64,000 bases of DNA from Vibrio sinaloensis (GCF_000808535.1 NZ_JWLV01000001.1:682001-746000), one strand, 5' to 3'; positions 34,417-44,793 are shown, counted from the first letter of the stretch. Notes: generated from the letters alone by a model not told the origin. Made by a program: numbers and translations.

Positions 34417-35790
34417 TTATAACGATACTGCGGGTTGTAAAGCAGTCTGTTCTTGGTAAGTTTTCTGTAATACTTGAATACTTGCTTGAGCGAGAGAGAC
34501 CGCCCAAAAGCGGCCTGCAAGAGTCAATACCAAGTATTGTTCATCGACCGTAACAAGGCCGCGCTGCTGCCAAACCTCAAAAAGTGGTAACAGCAGATCA
34601 AAACTTGATTGACCAATAAATGCTGGCAGAGCATCTCGGCGCACTACGCCATGATCAAATCCGGACTTCAGTGCTGAAAACAGCGGCTCTAATGCGTGCT
34701 GCTTGGTCATCATGGCAACGGTTGAATCACCGGACTTCATGGCACTCATATACGTTTCGAGTGTGCGGTGGTTCATCATCCCGTACCCGCCAATATTGCC
34801 TCCAGCACCACAGCCAATTGGCAGCACTTCTGCATACGTTTTCGCGAGACTGTTGTATTGGCTTCGCTCTCTGTTATCCCGAGCCCAATGATTCACACTG
34901 AGTCGACGAAGGTGGTGTTGATCCATAAATTGGCTGCCCAACTCATACATACTCGCTTTTTCGATCGTGGTCGCTGGAGCCGGAATCTTGCCTTTATCGA
35001 CCAAGTTGATCATCGGCGCGCCTCCACCTACAACCAACTGATACAAATCAAGCCCATGAGCGCCAGTCGCCATAAAGTCGATAAGATCTTGCTCGAAAAC
35101 TTCCGCCGTTTGATAGGGCAAGCCATACAGCAGATCGACAATGATCGGCGCTTGCTGCGTCGCACTTAAAGACGCGACGCGCTCCATAACATCTTCTCGG
35201 TCGTCTAAACGTTTGGCACTTCGACGGACTTGCGTATTGAAGCTTTGAATACCAAAAGAGAAGCGGTTAAAACCACCTTCAAGGGCGCGTTCAAACATTT
35301 CATCGCTAAATCGATTGATACGCCCTTCTAGCGTGATTTCACAGTCGGTCGATAACGGAAAAGAACGCTGAATCGCTTTCCCTAAACGCTCAACCTGCTG
35401 AGGAGAAAGGTCAGTTGGCGTCCCGCCTCCAATATAGACAGCATGAAACACGCCGGTCTGAGTCCATGGTTGAGCGGCTTTTTGGTCAATCTCGACCATC
35501 AGAGCCTCAAAATAGTCATCGACCAGTTTTCGACTGGCCGCATTTTGAAAAAAGTTGCAGAACGTACAACGCACTCGACAAAAAGGAATGTGGATGTACA
35601 AGCAGCGCTTTTGATGCTTGGAACCGGGTTGTTGCAACAGGCGATTTAGAGTGTGCGCTTTTTGCTCAGGAGGAATTGGCGCCGCCATACCACCGGCATG
35701 TGCCGATGTTTTTTGAGGGAACGCATAACGGAGAGGATCAGGAGAGTTCACCCCCGTGATTGATTCGTCAAATTTATCAATATCTAACAT
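34417..35790 (-). CDS. hutW: Heme utilization radical SAM protein HutW
   Basis: A 457-residue radical SAM enzyme of the HemN/ChuW/HutW family. The [4Fe-4S]-SAM motif is CRVRCTFC in IHIPFCRVRCTFCNFF (about residues 70-80), followed by YIGGGTPTDL. HutW-type proteins cleave heme anaerobically to a linear tetrapyrrole, freeing iron; they are not coproporphyrinogen dehydrogenases despite the similarity. It heads the hutWXZ operon, divergent from tonB1 across a Fur-box-containing region. Confidence 0.92.
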   Translation of the reverse strand: MLDIDKFDESITGVNSPDPLRYAFPQKTSAHAGGMAAPIPPEQKAHTLNRLLQQPGSKHQKRCLYIHIPFCRVRCTFCNFFQNAASRKLVDDYFEALMVEIDQKAAQPWTQTGVFHAVYIGGGTPTDLSPQQVERLGKAIQRSFPLSTDCEITLEGRINRFSDEMFERALEGGFNRFSFGIQSFNTQVRRSAKRLDDREDVMERVASLSATQQAPIIVDLLYGLPYQTAEVFEQDLIDFMATGAHGLDLYQLVVGGGAPMINLVDKGKIPAPATTIEKASMYELGSQFMDQHHLRRLSVNHWARDNRERSQYNSLAKTYAEVLPIGCGAGGNIGGYGMMNHRTLETYMSAMKSGDSTVAMMTKQHALEPLFSALKSGFDHGVVRRDALPAFIGQSSFDLLLPLFEVWQQRGLVTVDEQYLVLTLAGRFWAVSLAQASIQVLQKTYQEQTALQPAVSL

Positions 35791-35867
35791 CTAATAACTC
35801 TCTCAACGCTTGTCGTCCCTAGCTTCGCGTCGATGTTGTAAAAAACTGCGTGCAATCTTAAATTGGC

Positions 35868-35891
35868 GATAATGATAATGCAATTGATAAT
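35868..35891. promoter_or_regulatory. Fur box between hutW and tonB1
   Basis: An array of hexamers GATAAT-GATAAT-GCAATT-GATAAT matches the Fur repeat at three of four positions exactly. It lies about 80 bp from each start and would repress both divergent heme operons in iron-rich conditions. Confidence 0.8.
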
Positions 35892-35959
35892 TGATCTTAT
35901 TTGCGTTGTAAGTAATAATCCTGTTCCATTTTATGAGAACAACATGATGTGAGGGCAAG

Positions 35960-36745
35960 GTGAATCTGAAGCGATACTCGATAGCAGGAGGCGTATCATT
36001 AGCAATACATGCGGCGTTCCTGTTTGTCGCCCATGAATCAAAATCATTTGCGATGCCAACGGGATCAGATACACCCACTGTGTCTTTAAAATTTGCGCCG
36101 ACACCTAGCCCTAAAGTCGAACAAGCTGCACCGTCTGAGCCTCAAGAAATGCCTCCTGTCGAAAAGGCTGTTGAGCCTCCGCCGCCTGTCGAACCTCCGC
36201 CAGTAAAGAAAGCGGTAGAGAAGGCACCAATCGAAAAGCCTAAAAAGGCGGTTAAAAAAGAAAAACCTAAACCGGTCAAAAAGAAGCCTGAAGTTAAAAA
36301 AGCGCCGCCTAAAAAGCCGACGCCGGTGAAAAAAGACACACCGAAAAAAGAACAGCCGAAACCGGTTGTTGAAGAAAAGGTGGCGAAGAAGGTTGAAGAG
36401 AACAAGCCAGCAAGCAAAGAAGTCAAGAGTGACGCGGCTTCTCGACCTGGTGCAACAGAAAACCCCGTTTTGATAGAGCGCCCTTCATTTTTGACGAAAC
36501 CACGCGCACCCAAATACCCGCGCATTGCTCAAAAGCGCGGCATTGAGGGGGTCGCTAAGTACGAGATTTGGCTCGATGAAAATGGCAACCAAGTAAAACA
36601 AGTTCTTATTTCTTCATCGGGCGCAACCATACTCGATAAAGCAGCACTCGATGCAATCAAGAAGTGGAAATTTTCTCCTCATACTGTGGGCGGAAAAACG
36701 GTGGCACATCGAGTAGAAATCCCAGTACGTTTTAAGTTGGATTAA
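35960..36745 (+). CDS. tonB: TonB energy transducer (TonB1)
   Basis: TonB carries proton-motive energy from ExbB/ExbD to outer-membrane receptors, here for heme. The 261-residue protein has an N-terminal membrane anchor (VSLAIHAAFLFVA), a long Pro/Glu then Lys/Pro periplasmic spacer (about 45-155; PPPPVEPPP, KKEKPKPVKKK) and a C-terminal TonB domain (YPRIAQKRGIEGVAKYEI, about 185-261). The start is GTG 35960 after GAGGG. It is followed after two bases by exbB. Confidence 0.93.
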   Translation: MNLKRYSIAGGVSLAIHAAFLFVAHESKSFAMPTGSDTPTVSLKFAPTPSPKVEQAAPSEPQEMPPVEKAVEPPPPVEPPPVKKAVEKAPIEKPKKAVKKEKPKPVKKKPEVKKAPPKKPTPVKKDTPKKEQPKPVVEEKVAKKVEENKPASKEVKSDAASRPGATENPVLIERPSFLTKPRAPKYPRIAQKRGIEGVAKYEIWLDENGNQVKQVLISSSGATILDKAALDAIKKWKFSPHTVGGKTVAHRVEIPVRFKLD

Positions 36746-36747
36746 CC

Positions 36748-37452
36748 ATGGAACAATTACACACAATACAACAACTTGGCTTGATGGCATGGCCACTGAT
36801 TATTTGTTCAGCACTTACTGTGATGATCATTACCGAGCGCCTCTTTCAAGTCATCATCAGTTTGGGCGTAGGCAAACGAGCGATACGCTCCGAACTTAAA
36901 ACGATTTCACCGACCAACGGACAGGAGATCGAAAAGCTCGCAGAAAAACTCTCGCCAAGACGACCTCTGCTCTACAAAGGCGTGGCGATGCTTCTTGCTC
37001 ACCACTCGTTTTCTAAATCTCTTCGTGAAGATGCGGCAGGTATGTGGTTGCAAGAGAAACGCCACCAGCTCAACTCTGGATTACGTCTGCTGACCTTGAT
37101 CGGTGTGATCAGTCCACTCATCGGTCTGTTGGGCACGGTATTGGGCTTGATTGAGATGTTTAAAGGCGTAGCCGCATCCACTGGGAACATCACGCCTAAT
37201 GATTTAGCCGATGGTTTAGGCTTGGCGATGCGTACTACTGCCGCAGGTTTGTTGATTGCTCTACCTGCCATCGCTGGCGCTCAGTTACTTGGCCTTTGGG
37301 CAGACAAAGTCATGGCGAAACTCGAACATACGCTCAATTACGTCAACCTTTGGCTTGAAGGCATTAGCTTGCAACATGTCTCCCCTGAGCGCGCCATTCA
37401 TAATATTGAGAGTGCGCCTAAACAGATCCAGCCATCTGAGGCGAAAGCATGA
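36748..37452 (+). CDS. exbB: TonB-system proton channel subunit ExbB
   Basis: A 234-residue inner-membrane protein of the MotA/TolQ/ExbB family. Three spans are visible: PLIICSALTVMIITERLFQV, LTLIGVISPLIGLLGTVLGLIEMF (two blocks, about 115-135) and GLGLAMRTTAAGLLIALPAIAGA. ExbB forms the pentameric channel around ExbD. The stop overlaps the exbD start (ATGA). Confidence 0.94.
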   Translation: MEQLHTIQQLGLMAWPLIICSALTVMIITERLFQVIISLGVGKRAIRSELKTISPTNGQEIEKLAEKLSPRRPLLYKGVAMLLAHHSFSKSLREDAAGMWLQEKRHQLNSGLRLLTLIGVISPLIGLLGTVLGLIEMFKGVAASTGNITPNDLADGLGLAMRTTAAGLLIALPAIAGAQLLGLWADKVMAKLEHTLNYVNLWLEGISLQHVSPERAIHNIESAPKQIQPSEAKA

Positions 37453-37865
37453 TTAAGGTCAAACAGGATGAAAACCGCTTCGGTCTCACCCCAGATCTGA
37501 CCCCGTTGCTCGACATCATTTTCATTGTGATGGTGTTTTTGATGCTGACGGCCGCAGTGAAGTTGGATTCATTGGAAGTTGACTTACCCACGACCGACTC
37601 ACAAGCCGTGTCTGAGGTGGATAGCAAATCTATTACAGTCAATTTGCTGGCTGAAGAACCGTACTGGGCAATCGACAGCAAAGAGTACATCGATTGGGAG
37701 AACTTCAAACTCGCGCTGCTCGAGCAATACAAATCAGATAAAAAACCAATCGTAATCGGTGCAGAGAAAACCGCCGATGTTCAGCATTTGGTCAAGTTGC
37801 TCGCCTTCCTGCAAGAGAATGGCATTCAAGCCACACAGTTATTGACAGAACAACCTGAAAACTGA
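37449..37865 (+). CDS. exbD: TonB-system subunit ExbD
   Basis: A 138-residue protein with one N-terminal span whose start carries the proton-path aspartate: LTPLLDIIFIVMVFLMLTAA (D about residue 22). The periplasmic domain follows (VDLPTTDSQAV, IGAEKTADVQHLVKLLAFLQ). It overlaps exbB by four bases and is followed seven bases later by hutB. Confidence 0.94.
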   Translation: MIKVKQDENRFGLTPDLTPLLDIIFIVMVFLMLTAAVKLDSLEVDLPTTDSQAVSEVDSKSITVNLLAEEPYWAIDSKEYIDWENFKLALLEQYKSDKKPIVIGAEKTADVQHLVKLLAFLQENGIQATQLLTEQPEN

Positions 37866-37872
37866 GTTCATT

Positions 37873-38709
37873 ATGAAAAAAAATATTCTTAAAACCGTCG
37901 CGGCTCTGAGCCTTACCTTTTGTGCGACCTATACGAACGCCAGTGAACGAATTATCAGCGCAGGCAGTGCGGTGACTGAAATCATTTTTGCTCTAGAGCA
38001 GCAAGACAAGTTGGTCGCAGTAGATGTTACCAGCGCACTACCTAAGGACCTTGAGCTGCCGAAAATTGGCTACCATCGCCGCTTATCGGCTGAGGGTCTG
38101 CTCGCTCTTGGCGCTAATCGATTGATTGGTTCTGATGAAATGGGGCCAGACACAACTCTAGCACAACTAAAATCGGCGGGCGTAAAAGTCGATGTGGTCA
38201 ACACGAAAGCGACACCAACGGGTTTATTGGAACGCATTGATGAAATCGCACTCATTACTGGTGCCGAGCAACAAGCAGAAAAATTGAAGCGTCAAGTTAA
38301 CCAGCAGATTGAAACGCTCGAGGCGAATCAACCTGAAGTGGGCGAAAAAGTTCTCTTCTTGCTGATCCACGAAGGTCGTCCGGCAAATGTGGCAGGCAAG
38401 GATACGACGCCCAATGCGATTATTGAGCTCGCAGGTGGCATCAATCCAGCCGCAGAGCAGCTCACCTCATACAAACCAATGTCGACGGAAGCCATGGTCG
38501 AGATGCAGCCTGATGTCATTTTAGTTAGCGGTCGTAGCTACGACAAAATGGGTGGCGCAGAGCAAATTCTTAGCAAGATGCCCCTCTTAGCAGCGACACC
38601 CGCAGGTAAAAACAAACGCATTATCAAAGTAGATGGACACGCGCTTGTCGGTGGACTAGGGCTCAAAAGTCTCTCTGAGGCAGAACGCTTAAGCAAGCTA
38701 CTCAACTAG
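37873..38709 (+). CDS. hutB: Heme ABC transporter periplasmic binding protein HutB
   Basis: A 278-residue class III binding protein: signal peptide (KTVAALSLTFCATYTNA), then ERIISAGSAVTEIIFAL, VDVTSALP, KIGYHRRLSAEGLLALGANRLIG and a C-terminal lobe (LVSGRSYDKMGGAEQILSKMPLL). YHR-type residues (Y, H) in GYHRRLS correspond to the heme-ligand loop in PhuT/ShuT relatives. It hands heme to HutCD. Confidence 0.92.
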   Translation: MKKNILKTVAALSLTFCATYTNASERIISAGSAVTEIIFALEQQDKLVAVDVTSALPKDLELPKIGYHRRLSAEGLLALGANRLIGSDEMGPDTTLAQLKSAGVKVDVVNTKATPTGLLERIDEIALITGAEQQAEKLKRQVNQQIETLEANQPEVGEKVLFLLIHEGRPANVAGKDTTPNAIIELAGGINPAAEQLTSYKPMSTEAMVEMQPDVILVSGRSYDKMGGAEQILSKMPLLAATPAGKNKRIIKVDGHALVGGLGLKSLSEAERLSKLLN

Positions 38710-38721
38710 AGTCAATCGGAT

Positions 38722-39759
38722 ATGTTGTTACGTCGTCTTCCTCTTTCCGCTAGTCTGCTTATTTTTGCGCTTGCGCTCGGTATCACTGCTGTTAGTTCCG
38801 TTTCCGTCGGCCCGATGTCGATCAGCTTTATGGACAGTATGCGTGGTTTACTCAACCAAACCAACGAGTTAGCCCCGCACATCAACTTAGTTATTCACGA
38901 AATTCGTTTCCCAAGAACGCTACTCTGTATGTTAGTCGGGGCTATTCTCGCGGTCTGCGGCACCGTGATGCAAGGGCTGTTTCGCAACCCACTGGCTGAG
39001 CCGGGAATCATTGGGGTTTCAGCGGGGGCGTCGCTTGGCGCGGCCTTCGCTATCGTGATGTTTGCCGAACTTGCCTCTCAATACCCTCAGTTTATGACGT
39101 TGGCTGCGGTTCCGTTATTTGCATTTCTTGGCGGATCTATCACGACCTTGTTGGTGTACAAACTTGGAACGAGCAAAATGGGCACCTCGGTCACGATTAT
39201 GTTACTGGCTGGGGTTGCGATCAGTGCGCTCTCTGGGGCGGGTATTGGCTACATGAACTTTATCGCCAGCGACCAGATGCTGCGCGATCTGAGCCTTTGG
39301 TCAATGGGCTCATTAGCGGGTGCAAACTGGAACAGTATCATCTTGTGTGCGGTGACACTCATCGCCCTGATGATCATATTTATGCGTAAATCGATGGCGC
39401 TCAATGCGTTGTTGCTCGGCGAAGCAGAAGCCAATCATTTGGGCATCCCTGTTCAGTCACTAAAGCGCCAACTGATTCTCTTGACGGCTATTGGCGTCGG
39501 TGTAACGGTGAGTGTCTCAGGTATGATCGGCTTCATTGGCCTTGTCATTCCTCACCTTGGCCGCATGCTATCAGGTCCAGACCATCGCTCTTTACTGCCG
39601 ATTTCGGCGTTAATGGGCGCTCTGCTGTTAACTCTCGCCGATATGTATTCGCGTGTGGCGGTTGCGCCTGCAGAACTCCCTGTCGGCATTGTCACTGCGA
39701 TCATTGGTGCTCCCTTCTTTATGTTCCTGCTATTTAAACAAAAAGGAAGAATCCTTTGA
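38722..39759 (+). CDS. hutC: Heme ABC transporter permease HutC
   Basis: A 345-residue FecCD-type permease with about ten spans. Family signatures include EIRFPRTLLCMLVGAILAVCGTVMQGLFRNPLAEPGIIGVSAGAS (in blocks, about 55-100) and GFIGLVIPHLGRMLSGPDHR, which contacts the ATPase. Its stop overlaps the hutD ATG by one base. Confidence 0.93.
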   Translation: MLLRRLPLSASLLIFALALGITAVSSVSVGPMSISFMDSMRGLLNQTNELAPHINLVIHEIRFPRTLLCMLVGAILAVCGTVMQGLFRNPLAEPGIIGVSAGASLGAAFAIVMFAELASQYPQFMTLAAVPLFAFLGGSITTLLVYKLGTSKMGTSVTIMLLAGVAISALSGAGIGYMNFIASDQMLRDLSLWSMGSLAGANWNSIILCAVTLIALMIIFMRKSMALNALLLGEAEANHLGIPVQSLKRQLILLTAIGVGVTVSVSGMIGFIGLVIPHLGRMLSGPDHRSLLPISALMGALLLTLADMYSRVAVAPAELPVGIVTAIIGAPFFMFLLFKQKGRIL

Positions 39760-40541
39760 TGAAAAACGTCGTTTTGTCTGGCCGTCATATCTCGATGAAG
39801 TTTGGCCAGCATTCCGTGCTTGACGATATTAATATTGATATTCATGCAGGAGAGGTGACTGCGCTCCTTGGCCCCAACGGCGCGGGGAAAAGTACGCTGC
39901 TGAAGCTGTTATGCGGCGAAATTCCTTCTACAAACCATATTGAGTACTTTGGTGAGCACAAGCAAGGTTGGGAACCAAAACAGCTTGCACGTCATTTAGG
40001 GATGCTGCCTCAGCATAGTACCTTGAGCTTCCCGTTCTTAGCTCACGAGGTTGTCGAGCTGGGTGCAATTCCACTGGATGTACCCAATCAGGAATGTAAG
40101 ACCCTTGCTCAAAGATACATGCAAATGACGGAAGTGGCACACCTCGCTGACCGACTCTACCCTTCGTTGTCGGGTGGAGAAAAGCAGCGTTTGCACCTTG
40201 CGCGTGTCTTGGTTCAATTGGACAAGTCAGAAGGACAGAAGATTCTCATGCTGGATGAGCCGACGTCTGCTCTGGATCTCGCTCATCAACACAACACCTT
40301 GAAGATCGCCCGTGACTTGGCCGATAAAGAGCAGACTGCGGTAGTCGTGGTATTGCATGATCTTAATCTTGCCGCTCAATACTCCGACCGTATCGTTCTG
40401 CTTCACAAGGGAAAATTAGTCACTGATGCGGCGCCATGGCAAGCGCTGACTCCAGAAAATATAGAAAAAGTCTACGGATACCGTTCGATAGTTGCTAAAC
40501 ACCCATCGCTGAACTTCCCAGTGGTCTATCCCGCTCATTAA
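39759..40541 (+). CDS. hutD: Heme ABC transporter ATPase HutD
   Basis: A 260-residue HmuV-type ATPase: Walker A GPNGAGKST (about 37-45), Q-loop LPQHS, signature LSGGEKQR, Walker B ILMLDEPTSALD and H-loop VVLHDL. AAAGGAAG precedes the ATG at 39759. It completes the TonB1-ExbBD-HutBCD operon. Confidence 0.93.
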   Translation: MKNVVLSGRHISMKFGQHSVLDDINIDIHAGEVTALLGPNGAGKSTLLKLLCGEIPSTNHIEYFGEHKQGWEPKQLARHLGMLPQHSTLSFPFLAHEVVELGAIPLDVPNQECKTLAQRYMQMTEVAHLADRLYPSLSGGEKQRLHLARVLVQLDKSEGQKILMLDEPTSALDLAHQHNTLKIARDLADKEQTAVVVVLHDLNLAAQYSDRIVLLHKGKLVTDAAPWQALTPENIEKVYGYRSIVAKHPSLNFPVVYPAH

Positions 40542-40623
40542 CTCGCGGTCATCTAAAGTTGGTGGACGCCGTACCGCCCTTGTCTATACTCAAACAGGAG
40601 ACAGAGCAAGGGAGTTGTTCAGA

Positions 40624-41352
40624 ATGAAAAATGGTTGGCTGCAAAGCTGGGTTGTGATGTTACTTGGGTTTGCTTTCCAGGCACACGCTAACTTAGATGG
40701 CGAGCATCCGACACTTCAAGTGTGTGGTGACGCCATTGACTGGCCACCTTACACCTACATTGATGGTGACGTCGTAAAAGGAAGGGATATCGACATACTC
40801 GACGAACTGCTTTCGGAACTAGGGTATGGTTTCGATATCACCATGACGTCTTGGAGTCGCTGCCTCAAAGGAACAAAAGATGGCGACTATCAAATTGCTG
40901 TCAGCGCTTCCTACAGTGAGGAACGGGCACAAGACTATCTCTACACAACTTGGTATTACGATATTACACCTTACTATCTGTACTCGACCAAACGCTTCCC
41001 GAATGGCTTGGATATCACATCTGTGTACGACTTAGAGCCATACATCGTGTGCGGCATTCACGGTTACAACTACTCTGATTTTAAACTCGACAATGTGAAT
41101 CAATTCTCGGTCAGTATTTTTGAGGCCGTTACCGAACTCCACAATCTCAACTGCGATGTGTTTATCTCATGGCACGAAATTCTTGATGGCATGAATAACG
41201 TGTGGGGCATCAACTATGTTCAGGAGGACATTGTTGCAATGCCGATCCCAGATATGGAAAAACATAAGTTCTACATGCTGATATCCAAACATTTTCCCGA
41301 TGCGGTGGCACTTCAAGAAGCCCTCAGCCGAGCCATGGTCAGATATCAGTAA
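40624..41352 (+). CDS. Orphan periplasmic solute-binding protein (SBP_bac_3)
   Basis: A 242-residue exported protein: signal peptide (WVVMLLGFAFQAHA), then VCGDAIDWPPYTYIDGDVVKGRDIDIL and further family-3 elements (SWSRCLKGTKDGDYQIAVSASYSEERAQDYLY in blocks). Cysteines at C35, C83, C139 and C168-type positions suggest disulfides. ATG 40624 has GGGAG eight bases upstream. It is 82 bp after hutD, with no permease of its own, and converges with ppsR. Whether it is read through from the hut operon is unknown. Confidence 0.84.
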   Translation: MKNGWLQSWVVMLLGFAFQAHANLDGEHPTLQVCGDAIDWPPYTYIDGDVVKGRDIDILDELLSELGYGFDITMTSWSRCLKGTKDGDYQIAVSASYSEERAQDYLYTTWYYDITPYYLYSTKRFPNGLDITSVYDLEPYIVCGIHGYNYSDFKLDNVNQFSVSIFEAVTELHNLNCDVFISWHEILDGMNNVWGINYVQEDIVAMPIPDMEKHKFYMLISKHFPDAVALQEALSRAMVRYQ

Positions 41353-41359
41353 GTTTCAA

Positions 41360-42193
41360 TCACAGCAGTCGGCGACGTAGTCCTGCTTTTTCTAAGATTC
41401 GCGTCGAGATCTCCTCCACCGAAAGTGAACTGGTGTTGATGTAGGGGATCGCTTCTCTGCGAAACAGCGCTTCGACACTCGCCAGCTCAGTTAAGCATTG
41501 CTCCGTACTCGCATAATCACTGCCCGCCAAACGGTTCTCTCGGATCTCAGTGAGGCGCTCTGGATTGATGGTTAAACCAAAAAGCTTATGGCGATGAATT
41601 TCGAACTCAGGAAGCAAGCGTAAGCGCTTTATGTCTTCCTCGATAAATGGGTAGTTCACGACACGCAAGCCAAACTGCATCGCCATGTACAAACTGGTGG
41701 GTGTTTTGCCACTGCGCGACACCCCAAGCAGAATGATATCGGCTTGCTCCAAGCCTTTGAGCGTGATTCCATCATCGTGCGCCAAGGTGTATTCAATGGC
41801 GGCAATTCGGTCAAAGTAGGTGTCCGAGTCTTTGCCTACACTTCGCGAACGCTGCAATTTGGGCTTAGGTTTGAGCTGAATGTCGTCTTGCACTTTTTGA
41901 ACGATGCTTTCGAGTACGTCATAACAGTATGCAGGCGCATCCAACAGTGATTGACGAATCTCAGGAATCACAATAGAGAAAAACACCAACGGCTTCACGC
42001 CGTTTTGACGGTAGGAAATGTCGATCTCTTTAAGTAAGTCCGACAATTTGTCTTCACTTTCTACGAATGGAAAGGTTTTTTCATTCGCTCTAAACGGAAA
42101 TTGTCCCAGAACAACATGCCCTAAGGTTTCACATGTTATGGCCGTTCCATCAGAAACATAGAACACATCACGACTTTGACTATCAATTTGCAT
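41360..42193 (-). CDS. ppsR: PEP synthase regulatory protein (kinase/pyrophosphorylase)
   Basis: PpsR is bifunctional: it inactivates PpsA by ADP-dependent threonine phosphorylation and reactivates it by phosphorolysis. The 277-residue DUF299 protein has [15 protein letters not shown] at the start, the P-loop-like [15 protein letters not shown] (about 152-166) and [16 protein letters not shown]. It is divergent from ppsA across 174 bp, the classic arrangement. Confidence 0.94.
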   Translation of the reverse strand: MQIDSQSRDVFYVSDGTAITCETLGHVVLGQFPFRANEKTFPFVESEDKLSDLLKEIDISYRQNGVKPLVFFSIVIPEIRQSLLDAPAYCYDVLESIVQKVQDDIQLKPKPKLQRSRSVGKDSDTYFDRIAAIEYTLAHDDGITLKGLEQADIILLGVSRSGKTPTSLYMAMQFGLRVVNYPFIEEDIKRLRLLPEFEIHRHKLFGLTINPERLTEIRENRLAGSDYASTEQCLTELASVEALFRREAIPYINTSSLSVEEISTRILEKAGLRRRLL

Positions 42194-42367
42194 GTTTTAT
42201 TTAAACTTTAAAATTCTTTTGAGTAGGATGGTAACCATAATATCGATAATAAAACCCGGCTGACTATTATGTTCCCCACAGCTTTGAAAATTTGTTAAGA
42301 ATTTTTTTAAGCCAATACGTAATCGTTTGCCTCTTCCCTACAAGCTGCAATGTTTCTGGAGAAAGAC

Positions 42368-44737
42368 ATGCAAAAGAACACCCTCTGGTTCAATAGCCTA
42401 TCCATGGATGATGTTGATAAGGTCGGCGGTAAGAACGCTTCACTTGGTGAGATGGTCTCTAATCTTTCCAATGCTGGTGTATCAGTACCCAACGGCTTTG
42501 CAACCACATCGTTCGCTTTCAATCAATTCCTTGATTATGAAGGCTTGGATGAGCGTATCCATCAATTACTTGATGAATTGGACGTTGATGATGTTGAAGC
42601 CCTGCGCAAGACAGGTGCCACCATTCGTCAATGGGTTTTAGAAGCCCCCTTCCCTGCGGATCTCGAACAAGACATCCGTGATAACTATCAAGAGCTGACC
42701 GACAACCACCCTGAGGTGTCTGTTGCCGTCCGCTCATCAGCGACCGCCGAAGACCTTCCAGACGCATCGTTTGCTGGTCAACAGGAAACCTTCCTCAACG
42801 TAAAAGGCATCGATGCTGTTTTGGAAGCAACCAAACACGTCTATGCGTCGTTGTTCAACGACCGTGCAATCTCATATCGAGTACACCAAGGGTTTGACCA
42901 CCGTGGCATCGCACTGTCTGCGGGCATTCAGCGTATGGTTCGTTCAGATAAAGCGTCATCGGGCGTCATGTTCACACTCGATACAGAGTCTGGCTTCGAC
43001 CAAGTGGTGTTCATCACCTCTTCTTGGGGCTTAGGTGAAATGGTGGTTCAAGGTGCAGTTAACCCTGATGAATTCTACGTTCACAAGCCAATGCTAGAAG
43101 CAGGTCAACACCCAATTGTTAAAAAGACTTTCGGCTCTAAGCAGATCAAAATGATCTACTCAAACAGCCAAGAGATCGGCAAACAAGTGGAAATCATCGA
43201 CACCTCGGTTGAAGAGCGCAACGCCTTCTCTCTAAACGATGACGAGATCAAAGAGCTAGCAAAACAAGCGATGATCATCGAGAAGCATTACCAGCGTCCG
43301 ATGGATATTGAGTGGGCGAAAGATGGCATTGACGGTAACCTCTACATCGTACAGGCACGCCCAGAGACAGTCTGCTCTCAAAGCGAGCAAAACGTGATTG
43401 AGCGTTACGAGCTCAGCAACAAAGCGGATGTACTGGTCGAAGGCCGTGCAATCGGTCAACGCATTGGTAAAGGTCCAGTGCGTTTGGTGGATTCTCTGGA
43501 CCAAATGTCACTGGTTCAAGATGGTGACGTGCTAGTCACAGATATGACTGACCCAGACTGGGAGCCGGTCATGAAAAAAGCGTCTGCGATTGTTACTAAC
43601 CGTGGCGGGCGTACTTGTCACGCAGCAATCATCGCACGTGAGCTTGGCATTCCTGCAATCGTAGGTTGTGGTGACGCCACCAGCAAGCTAACCGACGGTG
43701 AAACCGTGACCGTTTCATGTTCTGAAGGTGAAACAGGCTACGTTTACCAAGGCGAGCTGGATTTCGAAATCAAACGCTCTGCGGTCGATGAGCTTCCCCT
43801 GCTACCAACCAAAGTGATGATGAACGTGGGTAACCCAGACCGCGCATTCGACTTCGCTCAGATTCCAAATGAAGGTGTCGGTCTTGCGCGTCTTGAATTC
43901 ATTATCAACAAGATGATTGGTATTCATCCGAAAGCTTTGCTTAACTTCGATGCGCAAAGTGATGAGCTAAAAGCTGAAATCACCGAGCGTATTCGTGGTT
44001 ACAAAGATCCAATCGATTTCTACGTGAGCAAGCTAACCGAAGGCATTGCGACCATCGCGTCTGCTTTCTGGCCAAAACGCGTTATCGTGCGTATGTCTGA
44101 TTTTAAATCCAACGAGTACAGCAACTTGGTCGGCGGTCAAGATTACGAACCACATGAAGAGAACCCTATGCTGGGCTTCCGTGGTGCCTCTCGCTACATT
44201 TCACCTGTGTTTGAAGACTGTTTCGAACTAGAAACTCAGGCAATCAAACGCGTACGAAATGAAATGGGGCTGAAGAACGTTGAAGTGATGATCCCATTCG
44301 TGCGTACACCAAGCGAAGCAGCATCGGTTATCGACCTTCTGGCAAAATTCGATCTGCGCCGTGGCGATCAAGGTCTTAAAGTCATCATGATGTGTGAACT
44401 GCCTTCAAACGCGGTGCTTGCTGATGAGTTCTTGAAGTACTTTGATGGTTTCTCAATCGGTTCGAATGACATGACGCAGCTGACGCTGGGTCTTGATCGC
44501 GACTCTGGTGACGTTGCCCATCTCTTTGATGAGCGCAACCCAGCCGTAAAAGCGATGCTTAAAATGGCGATTGATGCTGCGACAAAAGCAGGAAAGTACG
44601 TGGGTATCTGTGGTCAAGGGCCATCGGACCATGAAGACCTTGCCGAGTGGTTAATGGCGCAAGGAATCAGCTCGGTATCTCTCAATCCAGATACAGTGAT
44701 CGACACTTGGCTCAAACTGGGTAAAGTCAGCCAGTAG
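42368..44737 (+). CDS. ppsA: Phosphoenolpyruvate synthase
   Basis: Makes PEP from pyruvate with ATP giving AMP and Pi, for gluconeogenesis. The 789-residue protein has the ATP-grasp domain ([10 protein letters not shown] at about 18, [23 protein letters not shown] in two blocks), the phosphohistidine domain with the catalytic His in [15 protein letters not shown] (about 415), and the C-terminal PEP/pyruvate barrel ([28 protein letters not shown] with its catalytic Cys). ATG 42368 follows GGAGAAAGAC. Confidence 0.96.
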   Translation: MQKNTLWFNSLSMDDVDKVGGKNASLGEMVSNLSNAGVSVPNGFATTSFAFNQFLDYEGLDERIHQLLDELDVDDVEALRKTGATIRQWVLEAPFPADLEQDIRDNYQELTDNHPEVSVAVRSSATAEDLPDASFAGQQETFLNVKGIDAVLEATKHVYASLFNDRAISYRVHQGFDHRGIALSAGIQRMVRSDKASSGVMFTLDTESGFDQVVFITSSWGLGEMVVQGAVNPDEFYVHKPMLEAGQHPIVKKTFGSKQIKMIYSNSQEIGKQVEIIDTSVEERNAFSLNDDEIKELAKQAMIIEKHYQRPMDIEWAKDGIDGNLYIVQARPETVCSQSEQNVIERYELSNKADVLVEGRAIGQRIGKGPVRLVDSLDQMSLVQDGDVLVTDMTDPDWEPVMKKASAIVTNRGGRTCHAAIIARELGIPAIVGCGDATSKLTDGETVTVSCSEGETGYVYQGELDFEIKRSAVDELPLLPTKVMMNVGNPDRAFDFAQIPNEGVGLARLEFIINKMIGIHPKALLNFDAQSDELKAEITERIRGYKDPIDFYVSKLTEGIATIASAFWPKRVIVRMSDFKSNEYSNLVGGQDYEPHEENPMLGFRGASRYISPVFEDCFELETQAIKRVRNEMGLKNVEVMIPFVRTPSEAASVIDLLAKFDLRRGDQGLKVIMMCELPSNAVLADEFLKYFDGFSIGSNDMTQLTLGLDRDSGDVAHLFDERNPAVKAMLKMAIDAATKAGKYVGICGQGPSDHEDLAEWLMAQGISSVSLNPDTVIDTWLKLGKVSQ

Positions 44738-44754
44738 TGACCACTAAAAAGTAG

Positions 44755-44782
44755 AAAGGCGGCTAACATAGCCGCCTTTTTT
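44755..44782. terminator. Intrinsic terminator of ppsA
   Basis: An 11-bp stem (AAAGGCGGCTA / TAGCCGCCTTT) with a three-base loop and T-run, 18 bases after the ppsA stop. It also serves the convergent peptidase gene. Confidence 0.9.
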
Positions 44783-44793
44783 CTGTCTCTCAA

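Noticed and set aside
36180..36420. Tandem DNA repeat in tonB
   Set aside because: The repetitive look comes from low-complexity Pro/Lys/Glu codons of the TonB spacer, not from a true tandem repeat.
36142..36525. Long open frame antisense to tonB with a Gly/Ser/Thr-rich product
   Set aside because: It mirrors the Pro/Lys-rich codons of tonB; no ribosome site or family match.
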